Shown: piece after piece, positions 16,351 through 24,721 of the stretch
How positions within the stretch are numbered: position 1 is the first letter of the stretch
Layout: each line of letters begins with the position of its first letter
From: Nitrospira sp.
GTDB taxonomy: Bacteria > Nitrospirota > Nitrospiria > Nitrospirales > Nitrospiraceae
NCBI GenBank assembly: GCA_029194725.1
Contig: JARFXQ010000006.1
Span: 124,001-188,000, forward strand
DNA: 64,000 bases
Direction of reading: 5' to 3'
Notes under the pieces: generated by a model
Databases searched by the model: none
The model's input: the letters and a program-made list of their open reading frames with translations, nothing else
What the model was told of the DNA's origin: nothing
Program-made: the position numbers and the translations under genes

Positions 16351-16911
16351 ATGAATACCGAACTCCGCAAAGGTATTTTTCTGATCGCGGCGCCGAGCCT
16401 GCGAGATCCGAACTTTCGCCAGACCGTCGTTTTGCTGTGTGAGCACGGCTCGGAAGGAGCGCTCGGCGTCATCGTGAATCGTCCCACTGCCATGTCCATC
16501 TCCGAAGCGCTCCCACAGGTTCCGGTGATCGAGGGGGCCGGCCATGTGCTCTATGCAGGTGGCCCTGTGCAGACGAATCAAGTGATGCTGCTCTACCGGG
16601 GCGATCAGTTTCCGGACAATGCGCACCACGTGTTCGACGGGGTCTGTCTTGGCGGGGACGTCGGCATGGTCGAGCGCATCCTCACTGCGGTCGAAACGAA
16701 GGAATCCTTCCGCGCTTACCTCGGGTATTCGGGATGGGGACCGGGCCAGCTGGAAAATGAGATGAAGACCGGATCGTGGATCACGTTGCCGGCGGACCCT
16801 CAGGTGGTGTTTGAAAAAGATCCGACGCGTGTTTGGGGAGATATCCTCCTCACGCTGGGTGACACGTATCAGCCATACGCCGAAATGCCTTTCGATCCCT
16901 CCTGCAACTGA
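16351..16911 (+). CDS. YqgE/AlgH family protein (DUF179)
   Basis: A 186-residue protein with the diagnostic N-terminus KGIFLIAAPSLRDPNF, then GALGVIVNRPT, and the YLGYSGWGPGQLENE motif in the second half. The family is widespread but its biochemical role is not settled. The start follows a GTAGGATTC ribosome site. It is on the same strand as the nitrilase and the CsgG-PDZ gene, without clear overlap. Confidence 0.92.
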   Translation: MNTELRKGIFLIAAPSLRDPNFRQTVVLLCEHGSEGALGVIVNRPTAMSISEALPQVPVIEGAGHVLYAGGPVQTNQVMLLYRGDQFPDNAHHVFDGVCLGGDVGMVERILTAVETKESFRAYLGYSGWGPGQLENEMKTGSWITLPADPQVVFEKDPTRVWGDILLTLGDTYQPYAEMPFDPSCN

Positions 16912-16991
16912 ATGTTCAGGGCAGTTTCTGCGGGAAAATCCACCACATCCTCGTTGAAGCTTGCCCTGTCGAATGGTAGGGTTCACGCCTG

Positions 16992-18242
16992 ATGCAATCC
17001 TTCCTCTCCCTCTGCGCTGTCCGGCTCCGGGAGGTTGCACTGGTCATCGCAGCCATGGCGCCGGCACTATTATCCGGCTGTGGCGTCGGTTACACGATCG
17101 TCAAATCAGAGGCGAAACTGGATCGATTGTCGGTTCCCATGACGAAAGCGCAGGTCCTACAGGAAATCGGGAGACCGGACCGAATTCTCCGTGACGATGG
17201 GCGGATACTGGTCTGGGAATATTCGCTGACGGCAAGGAGACAATGGCTGTACGAGATCGCCTATTGCCCGATTTCAGTATGGTTCGGCGGATGCATCCTG
17301 TATCCCTTTACGAATTTCGCATCGGATCAGCGCGAGTATCCGCACCATGTGGTCTTGGTGGATGATGAACTTTGTGCCTGGGGACCTCCGGCGGCGATCC
17401 TTCAGCGGCGGCGCGTCTGCGTCACCGCCGGCGGAATGACATCGACACGATATGGACATGGGGTCCGACCGGAGCCGGTGGTGACGGGCAACGGGCCGAT
17501 CAATCGCGAGACGATCGACCAGTATCATACGATGGCCGTCATGCTGTTCAAAGATGCCGACGGCGCTCCAGGAACCGGCTCACGCGTGGCGGGTATCGTG
17601 ACAAATCTCATGTTGGATCTGGATGTGGACATGGTTGAACGGTCCAAACTGGATGAAGTGTTGAAGGAACAGGTGATCCAGTTGACCCATGCCGACGATG
17701 CGGATGCCCTTGAGGTGGGTAAATTGATCGGTGCTCACGCCATTATTGTCGGAGAAGTGCAGCAGTGGGAACGGCGTGAGCAGGAACGAGCCCATAGTGT
17801 CTCGCTGACCTTGCGGATGATCGACGTTGAGACGGGCTTGTTGCTGTTCAGCGGTCAAGGACATCTGACCGATCCGACCACCGACGATCCTGAAGGTTCT
17901 GCTCGGCTGATTGTCCATCGGATGCTTGCTCGATTCGGTGCGCAGACCGGATTGTTGGGATCCGGGCAGATCGGCGTGAGTTGGGAACTGCAGGGGGACG
18001 ATGTGAGTCGATTCTATGTCGTCAAAGAATTAGGAAGTGGGACGCCGGCGGACAAGGCCGGACTCAAGGTCGGCGATCGGATCATCGCATGCAATGGGGC
18101 TTCGCTGTCCGAAGCCAGGACTGAGCGGGAAGCCAAACGATTCTGCCAGGTTGAGTCTGGACAGGTGTTGCAACTCAATGTGCGACGCGCCGATCAGTTG
18201 CTCGTGATCGCTGTCACGGCTGAGAAGCGGCCCGGTTTATAA
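16992..18242 (+). CDS. Lipoprotein with CsgG-like and PDZ domains
   Basis: A 416-residue predicted lipoprotein (lipobox LLSGC around residue 30). A SmpA/BamE-like segment follows (MTKAQVLQEIGRPDRILRDD). The middle part resembles the CsgG-type periplasmic fold (DMVERSKLDEVLKEQ, LIGAHAIIVGEVQQWE, MIDVETGLLLFSG). The C-terminal 90 residues form a PDZ domain (GSGTPADKAGLKVGDRI). A protein that joins these three modules on one lipoprotein is unusual. An envelope assembly or scaffold role is an inference. Confidence 0.75.
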   Translation: MQSFLSLCAVRLREVALVIAAMAPALLSGCGVGYTIVKSEAKLDRLSVPMTKAQVLQEIGRPDRILRDDGRILVWEYSLTARRQWLYEIAYCPISVWFGGCILYPFTNFASDQREYPHHVVLVDDELCAWGPPAAILQRRRVCVTAGGMTSTRYGHGVRPEPVVTGNGPINRETIDQYHTMAVMLFKDADGAPGTGSRVAGIVTNLMLDLDVDMVERSKLDEVLKEQVIQLTHADDADALEVGKLIGAHAIIVGEVQQWERREQERAHSVSLTLRMIDVETGLLLFSGQGHLTDPTTDDPEGSARLIVHRMLARFGAQTGLLGSGQIGVSWELQGDDVSRFYVVKELGSGTPADKAGLKVGDRIIACNGASLSEARTEREAKRFCQVESGQVLQLNVRRADQLLVIAVTAEKRPGL

Positions 18243-18279
18243 TAAGCGCATTCGCACAACGTATCATATAGGAGGAACC

Positions 18280-19674
18280 GTGCATCAGTCGGATATATCT
18301 GGGTCGAGGACTGAGACGTTCTTGAGAAAGTTGCATGAACGTCCGCACCAGCCGATTGGGAGATGGTTGCGCGCGCCTGCCCATATGCACTACGAAGCGT
18401 TTCGGATGTCCGACCCGCCGACGCAACGTCCAGCCAGTCGATCGGAATTCCAATCGTTATTGGAACATTTTAAGGTTCCCGCCGAGACGACCGATCTCCG
18501 GGACAATTTCGGCTACGGCATGAAGGAATCCGAGGACGGCGATCGGCTCATTCTCATCTGGCAGGCGCATACAGAATACTACAACTACCAACTCTGGCAT
18601 GTCCCGTCGCAAGCGAACGGAACAGTGACCTTCGGACCATTGAGGTTTCCGGATTACACGTTTCCTATGGAGCCGCTTGGGTCGATGGTCTGCCGATTGG
18701 ACATTCTTCTGACGGCGGGCACGCTGCCACCGCGGAGCGAATTGCGTGGGCTGCTGCCAGGCCCCGTCTTGTACGGAAGCCGAATCTTCAATGAAGAGAC
18801 ATGCGTCGCGACGAGCTTTACACCGGATGACCAAGGGCGAGAGCGGTACTGGGTCGGCGTCGGATCGTCGCAAGGCGATCCTTCACGTCTGAAAGACATC
18901 GTCGATGCCATTGTTCGGATCGAGACCTACTATCATTTGTTGTTGATGCAAAAGCCGCTATCCTCCGCCGCCATCGACCAGATCTATAAATTTGAGCAGG
19001 TTCACTTGAAGCAGCGAGAAATCATTACGTCCCACATCGCGCGCGCAAACTCGGAAATCTTGCAGCGATGGATGAATACCCTCACCCAGGATCTGTTGAA
19101 GACGAACCGTATGGCGGGAAAGCTACACTTCGAGTTGTCCGCCTCGCTGCCCTACGACAAGATCGTGCACACGACGCTGACGTCCATCGCCGAGCAGCCA
19201 ATGGACTCCTACCGTCCGATCTCAGATTACGTGTTGGGAGGGATTACAGGAGTTGCGGAAGGCTATCAGCAACTCCTGCGTCGCATCGATACGCTCCGCG
19301 GGGGTTTCGAGGGCATCATCGCGATCATCAGGACCCGCATCGACTTGATCGTGGAATCACAAAACCTGGCATTACTTCAAAGCGTCGACAAGACGACCAA
19401 GAGCCAAGTGATCTTGCAACATACGGTCGAAGGTTTGTCAGTGATCGTGATCGCCTATTATCTCGCGGGGCTTGGTGGATATGTGTTCAAAGGGTTACAG
19501 GAGATGGGCTGGTTGAAGAGCGCCAATCTCGCCTTGGCGATTTTTGTTCCCATCGCCATCGGCCTGGCCTTTCTCATCACGACGGTGAGCAAGAAGTATC
19601 TGCACAAGAAGCTGGCGAGTGAGCAGCAGGCGCCGAAAGCTGACAAGGCGCAAGGGCAAGTGAGAGACAACTAG
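18280..19674 (+). CDS. DUF3422 family membrane protein
   Basis: A 464-residue protein with the DUF3422 N-terminal pattern (LHERPHQPIGRWLRAPA) and a C-terminal pair of membrane segments (GLSVIVIAYYLAGLGGYV and LALAIFVPIAIGLAFLI), as in that family. The large middle part is soluble. The GTG at 18280 has a perfect ribosome site, TAGGAGGAACC. Function is unknown for the family. The gene lies 37 bases after the CsgG-PDZ lipoprotein. Confidence 0.85.
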   Translation: MHQSDISGSRTETFLRKLHERPHQPIGRWLRAPAHMHYEAFRMSDPPTQRPASRSEFQSLLEHFKVPAETTDLRDNFGYGMKESEDGDRLILIWQAHTEYYNYQLWHVPSQANGTVTFGPLRFPDYTFPMEPLGSMVCRLDILLTAGTLPPRSELRGLLPGPVLYGSRIFNEETCVATSFTPDDQGRERYWVGVGSSQGDPSRLKDIVDAIVRIETYYHLLLMQKPLSSAAIDQIYKFEQVHLKQREIITSHIARANSEILQRWMNTLTQDLLKTNRMAGKLHFELSASLPYDKIVHTTLTSIAEQPMDSYRPISDYVLGGITGVAEGYQQLLRRIDTLRGGFEGIIAIIRTRIDLIVESQNLALLQSVDKTTKSQVILQHTVEGLSVIVIAYYLAGLGGYVFKGLQEMGWLKSANLALAIFVPIAIGLAFLITTVSKKYLHKKLASEQQAPKADKAQGQVRDN

Positions 19675-19731
19675 TTGCTCAGTTCGGAGTCGTTTAGTAC
19701 ACTTCTAGCCATTGCAAGCGAGGAAGCCGCG

Positions 19732-19926
19732 ATGCATCCACGCGACGATAAGGCAGAAAAGGAGCGGATGGCTGCCAATCTGCTCCGAGGGATCGAACTT
19801 ACCGAATTGGCGCTAGCTTTACGTCTTGCCACGATGCGACAGCAGAATCCCGCTTGCACTATGGCCGACGTCATGCACGAAATCCGCGTGGCAAAAGAAC
19901 GGGCATGGCAGCCGAATCAGACCTAG
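19732..19926 (+). CDS. Small helical protein paired with nucleotidyltransferase (64 aa)
   Basis: A 64-residue helical charged protein, beginning MHPRDDKAEKERMAANLL and ending EIRVAKERAWQPNQT. The frame is also open from TTG 19675; ATG 19732 follows GCGAGGAAGCC and is preferred. It overlaps the nucleotidyltransferase start at 19905 by 22 bases, so the two are probably translated together. The arrangement recalls toxin-antitoxin modules with a minimal nucleotidyltransferase, but neither HEPN residues nor a DNA-binding motif is seen. Confidence 0.55.
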   Translation: MHPRDDKAEKERMAANLLRGIELTELALALRLATMRQQNPACTMADVMHEIRVAKERAWQPNQT

Positions 19927-20441
19927 CTGATACATTGGCTAAGCTTCTAGTTGAGTTGGACCGCCGAAATGTCCTCTATGCGTTGGCCGGCGGGTGGGCA
20001 TTCAGTGCGCTGGTTGAACCGCGAGCGACTACGGATATTGATCTCCTCATTCTTCTCGATTCTCCCTCTCAGCAGCGCATTCAGTCTCTTGTATCACAGG
20101 TCTTCACTTCTATCATTGTGCATCCCAGGCCGATGAAGCTAAAGGGCCTGTCGATATGGCGATGCACGGGACTGCACAACACACACGAAGTCGTTGTCGA
20201 TTTTTTGTTGGCCGACTCTGAATTTTTGAAGTCTGCACTGGCACGTCGCCGACAGATCTTCCTTGGTAGTCAACAGATAGCCACACTTGCATTGGAAGAT
20301 CTGATGCTCATGAAGATGATCGCCGACCGGTTGCAAGACCAGGCGGACCTAGAAAAGATCGAGATGAACAAGACGCAACTCCAGATCGACTGGTCCTACA
20401 TAGAGCAGTGGAGCGCCAGCCTTGGACTTGAGAAGCGGTAA
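19905..20441 (+). CDS. Nucleotidyltransferase-fold protein (MNT/AbiEii-like)
   Basis: A 178-residue protein with a pol-beta-type nucleotidyltransferase core: ALAGGWAFSALVEPRATTDI followed by DLLILL, giving the GG-W and the DxD pair of metal-binding Asp. A later LALEDLMLMKMIADRLQDQADLEK segment is typical of AbiEii/MNT-like proteins. Such proteins act as toxins or antitoxins that transfer nucleotides to partners or tRNA. Which role applies here is not decided. The start was chosen at ATG 19905 because the core begins soon after it. Confidence 0.7.
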   Translation: MAAESDLADTLAKLLVELDRRNVLYALAGGWAFSALVEPRATTDIDLLILLDSPSQQRIQSLVSQVFTSIIVHPRPMKLKGLSIWRCTGLHNTHEVVVDFLLADSEFLKSALARRRQIFLGSQQIATLALEDLMLMKMIADRLQDQADLEKIEMNKTQLQIDWSYIEQWSASLGLEKR

Positions 20442-20498
20442 GACGTTGAATTCCTGGGCTTCGTAACGGATTGCGTTTTTTCTGCGGTTGTTATCACG

Positions 20499-20758
<260 letters not shown>

Positions 20759-20845
20759 TCCCGCCAACTATCGTCTGGGTCATTGATTCTGATCAGCCTG
20801 GTCTATATACTGGTCTGCTGTAATCTCACATGGGAGAACGATGTC

Positions 20846-21088
20846 ATGAAAACTGAGGTTGGTTCTTATGAAGCGAAAACCAAACTTCCTGAATTGTTGA
20901 GACAGGTCAAAGCAGGTAAGAGCTTTACGATCACGAATCGTGGGGAAGCGATTGCGGACCTCGTGCCGAGCGCAGGCGTGAAAGCAAAAGACAGAGTGAC
21001 AGCAGTTGAAAAGCTGAAGGCCTTCATGCTGGCCGACCCGGTGCGAGGCGTCGATATTCAAGCCCTCATTGAAGAGGGGCGGACGTGA
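20846..21088 (+). CDS. Phd/YefM-type antitoxin of a VapBC module
   Basis: An 80-residue antitoxin with the N-terminal DNA-binding pattern EVGSYEAKTKLPELLRQVK and SFTITNRGEAIADLVP. The C-terminal part (MLADPVRGVDIQALIEEG) would wrap the toxin. The ATG at 20846 was chosen because the conserved domain begins there. The frame stays open to 20744 but that part has uvrA-derived sequence. The stop overlaps the toxin GTG (GTGA). Confidence 0.85.
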   Translation: MKTEVGSYEAKTKLPELLRQVKAGKSFTITNRGEAIADLVPSAGVKAKDRVTAVEKLKAFMLADPVRGVDIQALIEEGRT

Positions 21089-21501
21089 GGTTTGTCTTGG
21101 ACAATTCAGTGACCATGCGGTGGTTTTTCGGCGACGGCAAGCCGCATGAATTGGCCTACGCTGGTCGTGTGCTCGACGCGATGCGAGAGGCTCAAGCCCT
21201 GGTTCCTGTAACGTGGGGATTGGAAGTGGCCAATGTGGTCGCCAAAGCGGAGGAAAAAGCTGTGGTGACGGAGGCTCGCAGCGGAGCATTCCTCGAGATG
21301 TTGGACGAGGTCGATATTGAGGTGGACGAGGCCACCTTCAAACAGTCGTTGTCTGATACCCTTCAGCTCGCACGGCGATACAAGCTTTCCGCATATGATG
21401 CGTCGTACCTCGAACTGGCCTTGCGATTGGGATTGGATCTCGCGACCCTCGATGAGGATTTGCAGAGGGCTGCAAAAAAAGCGGGTGTCAAAAAGTTTTG
21501 A
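21085..21501 (+). CDS. PIN-domain ribonuclease toxin (VapC)
   Basis: A 138-residue PIN domain protein that cleaves RNA, neutralised by the antitoxin upstream. Acidic residues are placed as expected: FVLDNSVTMRWFF (first Asp), LEVANVV (Glu), SAYDASYLELALRLG and LATLDEDLQRAAKKAG (last Asp). The GTG at 21085 overlaps the antitoxin stop by four bases. The gene ends 15 bases from the convergent uvrA stop, so the module sits against the uvrA 3' end. Confidence 0.88.
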   Translation: MRFVLDNSVTMRWFFGDGKPHELAYAGRVLDAMREAQALVPVTWGLEVANVVAKAEEKAVVTEARSGAFLEMLDEVDIEVDEATFKQSLSDTLQLARRYKLSAYDASYLELALRLGLDLATLDEDLQRAAKKAGVKKF

Positions 21502-21515
21502 TGATGAAATCGACC

Positions 21516-24359
21516 CTATTGGCGACCAGTATGGCTTGAAGACGATACAAGAGCCGTTGCGAGAAACCGCCCTGTATGTGACGCAGCCACCTTTGCCACC
21601 TGTTCCGGCCTTCCTTCGGCGACGATTTGTCCACCCGCTGCGCCGCCTTCGGGGCCGAGGTCGATGATCCAGTCGGCGGATTTGATGACGTCGAGATTGT
21701 GTTCGACGACCACCAGCGTGTTGCCGGCGTTGACGAGTTTGTGGAGAACAGCGAGGAGCTTCTTGATGTCTTCAAAATGGAGCCCGGTGGTTGGTTCGTC
21801 CATGATATAGAGCACGTCTTTGGCGGAGGAGTCCTTTAATTCAGCGGCGATTTTCAATCGTTGGGCTTCTCCGCCGGACAGGGTGGTGGCTGATTGGCCG
21901 AGTCGCAAATAACCGAGGCCGATGGATGCGAGGAGATGCAGCTTTTCTTGCAATCTCGGTGTCCCGGTGAAAAACGAAAGCGCCTCCTCCACCGTCATGT
22001 GGAGCACCTCGGCAATATTTTTGCTGCGATAACGAATCTTCAAGATCTCCGGTTTGAAGCGTTTGCCTTCGCAGATCTCGCAGGGCGCATAGATATCCTC
22101 GAAGAAATACATTTCCAACTTTTCCACCCCACTGCCTTCGCAGCGTTCGCAGCGGCCACCGGCGGCATTGAACGAAAAGTGTCCCGGGGTGAGTCCCCGG
22201 TGAAGCGCTGCTTGTTCGGACGCGAACAGCCGGCGGATCTCATCGAAGGCTTTCAGGTACGTGATCGGGTTGGAGCGAGGTGTACGTCCAATCGGCTGTT
22301 GGTTGATCAAACGGATGCCTTTGAGATGCTCGATGCCCTTGATGGCCTTGAACCGCCCCATGGGAAGGGATTCCACGCGGAAGGCTCGGGCGACGGATCG
22401 GTAGAGGGTATCTTCAACCAGCGTACTCTTACCTGAACCGGAGACACCGGTTACGCAGACGAGCATGCCGAGGGGGATGCGAACGAAGAGGTCTTTCAGA
22501 TTATGTTCAGTCGCGCCGGCGATCACCAGCATCTTGCCGTTGCCAGATCGTCGCTTGGCGGGCAGGGGAATCTGTTCTTCGCCGCGCAGGTATCGGGCGG
22601 TGGTTGCTCGACGGTCCTGGATGAATGCCTGCGTGGATGCCGCACAGACGATTTCGCCGCCTTTTTCGCCCGAGTGGGGACCGAGTTCGACCAGGTAATC
22701 GGCCGATTCAATCATGCGGCGGTCATGTTCGACGACGACCACCGTATTGCCGCTGTCGGCCAGATCGTGGAGAATCCCGGCCAAGAGATCAGTATCCCTT
22801 GCATGAAGGCCTATGGTCGGTTCATCGAGGACGTAGAGTGTGCCGACCAACTGAGATCCCAGCTGATTGGCAAGCGCGACCCGTTGCGCCTCGCCGCCGG
22901 AGAGGGTCTTGGTTTGCCGATTGAGCGTCAGGTACCCGAGGCCGACTCGTTGGAGAAAGCCCAGCTTCGCGTTGAGCTGCCGCAGAATATCAGCGGCGAT
23001 TTCTCGTTCAAAGGGCGATAGGGGTAGGGATTCTGCCCATTCTGAAAAGCTCTCTACGGTCCGCTCCATCACTTGGTGGATGTCGGCACCGGCAATTTTG
23101 ACGAACAGCGCATCCGGCTTAAGGCGACTGCCATGGCAACTAGGACAGTCGAATGGCGTGCGGTAGCGACTGAGGAAGACACGGACATGGAGCTTGTACC
23201 GCTTGCCTTCCAGGTACTCGAAGAAATCGTTGATCCCATCGAACGACTTGTCGCCTTCCCAGAGTAATCGCTGCTGGTCATTGGGTAGCGACTTGAACGG
23301 AGCCTCGACGTCGACCCCGCGCCGTTTCATGGCGGACAACATCTGTTTCTGCCACCAGGCGGAGCTGGGTTTGCTCCAGGGCTCGACGACTCCTTGGGCG
23401 AGTGACTTGGTTGGATCAGGGATGACCAGCTCCGGATCATACCGCAGCACATTGCCGAATCCCTTGCATTCAGGACAGGCGCCGAGCGGATGGTTGAACG
23501 AAAAGAGAATCGGTTTCAGAGGTTCGAAGGTGCGTCCGCAACTCTGGCAGAGAAATTTCGTGCTGTAAGACTGCCGTCCATGGTCGATGATGTCGATTGA
23601 GCAGCGGCCTTCTCCTTCACGAAACGCCGTTTCGATCGCCTCGACCAGACGAGTGCGGTTGTCCTCCCGGATCACCAGACGATCAAGAACGATGAAGAGC
23701 GAGGGGAACTTATGGAGCGAGGGCGGCTCGACCTCATGCAAGTCGAGCACATCGTCTGTGGTCTTAATTCTGGTGAATCCCCGTGTCAGCAGTGATTGGA
23801 CGAATGTAGGTTCTTCTTTGGATGAGGGAGTGGCGATTGGAAATAGCACCATCGCCCTGGCATCGGGCCATCGCTTGAGGAGATCGTCCACCACCGTGTC
23901 AGGCTGAAAGGAGCGGGCTTCCTGATGACAATCAGGACAGGTGGGTTTGCCGATCTTGGCGAAAAGCAGACGTAAGAGGTCCGCGATTTCTGTCGTCGTC
24001 CCGACCGTCGAACGAGCCGTCCGCACCTGATTCTTCTGCTCAATCGCGATGGCCGGCCTTACATTGAGGAGACGATCCACATCCGGGCGGGCCACCTTGT
24101 CGAGAAACATGCGGGCATAGGTGGAGAGCGACTCCACATACCGCCATTGACCTTCCGCAAAGATCGTGTCGAAGGCGAGCGAGGATTTGCCCGATCCAGA
24201 CACACCGGTTATCGCCGTCACTTGATTGTGAGGAATCTGTAGCGAGATGTTCTTCAGATTATTCTGCCGGGCTCCCTCAATGATGAGGTGATTGGTTGAG
24301 GGAGTGGCGTTCGGAGGGTTCGGCACGGCGATAGTTCCTGTAAAGAGTTGACCGATCAT
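21516..24359 (-). CDS. uvrA: Excinuclease ABC subunit A
   Basis: The damage-recognising ATPase of nucleotide excision repair, about 950 residues with two ABC ATPase units. Both Walker A motifs (TGVSGSGKSSLAFDTIFAEG and VCVTGVSGSGKSTLVEDTLY) and both signature segments (TLSGGEAQRVALANQLGSQL and TTLSGGEAQRLKIAAELKD) are present. Zinc-binding Cys pairs are seen in GACPECKGFG, GRCERCEGSG and CEICEGKRF. The frame is open to TTG 24416, and GTG 24326, with AGGA eight bases upstream, is also plausible. Its 3' end is duplicated at 20499-20758, and uvrB lies 13.5 kb away. Confidence 0.93.
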   Translation of the reverse strand: MIGQLFTGTIAVPNPPNATPSTNHLIIEGARQNNLKNISLQIPHNQVTAITGVSGSGKSSLAFDTIFAEGQWRYVESLSTYARMFLDKVARPDVDRLLNVRPAIAIEQKNQVRTARSTVGTTTEIADLLRLLFAKIGKPTCPDCHQEARSFQPDTVVDDLLKRWPDARAMVLFPIATPSSKEEPTFVQSLLTRGFTRIKTTDDVLDLHEVEPPSLHKFPSLFIVLDRLVIREDNRTRLVEAIETAFREGEGRCSIDIIDHGRQSYSTKFLCQSCGRTFEPLKPILFSFNHPLGACPECKGFGNVLRYDPELVIPDPTKSLAQGVVEPWSKPSSAWWQKQMLSAMKRRGVDVEAPFKSLPNDQQRLLWEGDKSFDGINDFFEYLEGKRYKLHVRVFLSRYRTPFDCPSCHGSRLKPDALFVKIAGADIHQVMERTVESFSEWAESLPLSPFEREIAADILRQLNAKLGFLQRVGLGYLTLNRQTKTLSGGEAQRVALANQLGSQLVGTLYVLDEPTIGLHARDTDLLAGILHDLADSGNTVVVVEHDRRMIESADYLVELGPHSGEKGGEIVCAASTQAFIQDRRATTARYLRGEEQIPLPAKRRSGNGKMLVIAGATEHNLKDLFVRIPLGMLVCVTGVSGSGKSTLVEDTLYRSVARAFRVESLPMGRFKAIKGIEHLKGIRLINQQPIGRTPRSNPITYLKAFDEIRRLFASEQAALHRGLTPGHFSFNAAGGRCERCEGSGVEKLEMYFFEDIYAPCEICEGKRFKPEILKIRYRSKNIAEVLHMTVEEALSFFTGTPRLQEKLHLLASIGLGYLRLGQSATTLSGGEAQRLKIAAELKDSSAKDVLYIMDEPTTGLHFEDIKKLLAVLHKLVNAGNTLVVVEHNLDVIKSADWIIDLGPEGGAAGGQIVAEGRPEQVAKVAASHTGRFLATALVSSSSHTGRQ

Positions 24360-24721
24360 GGTAGCAACTGACGAGGGCTGGTTCAATGAAGGAACAGGGT
24401 TGGTCGTACGGGACAAGGTAGGTTAGCCGCAAGCCGAAAATAATCTCAGCCTCAATTGGCCATCCTGGGGGTCCTGTCGCGGCGAATAGCCCCACCGTGC
24501 TCACTCCACCCATCCCCCAGTGGGGCCCTTCCGTTGCGCGCGGTGGGGCGCCCCGTTCGCCACGCCACCCGCGAGCATTTCGTCTCAGCGCTCTCAAGTT
24601 GTTTTCGGTTCAAGGTTAGGTTCTTGCCTTTGTCGTCCGAAAGCGTAGAATGCCCTCCGTACGTATTCCCCTTGTTCATGTTGCTGGTGGGGGGATACGT
24701 TATTTTGGTTGGCATAATTTC

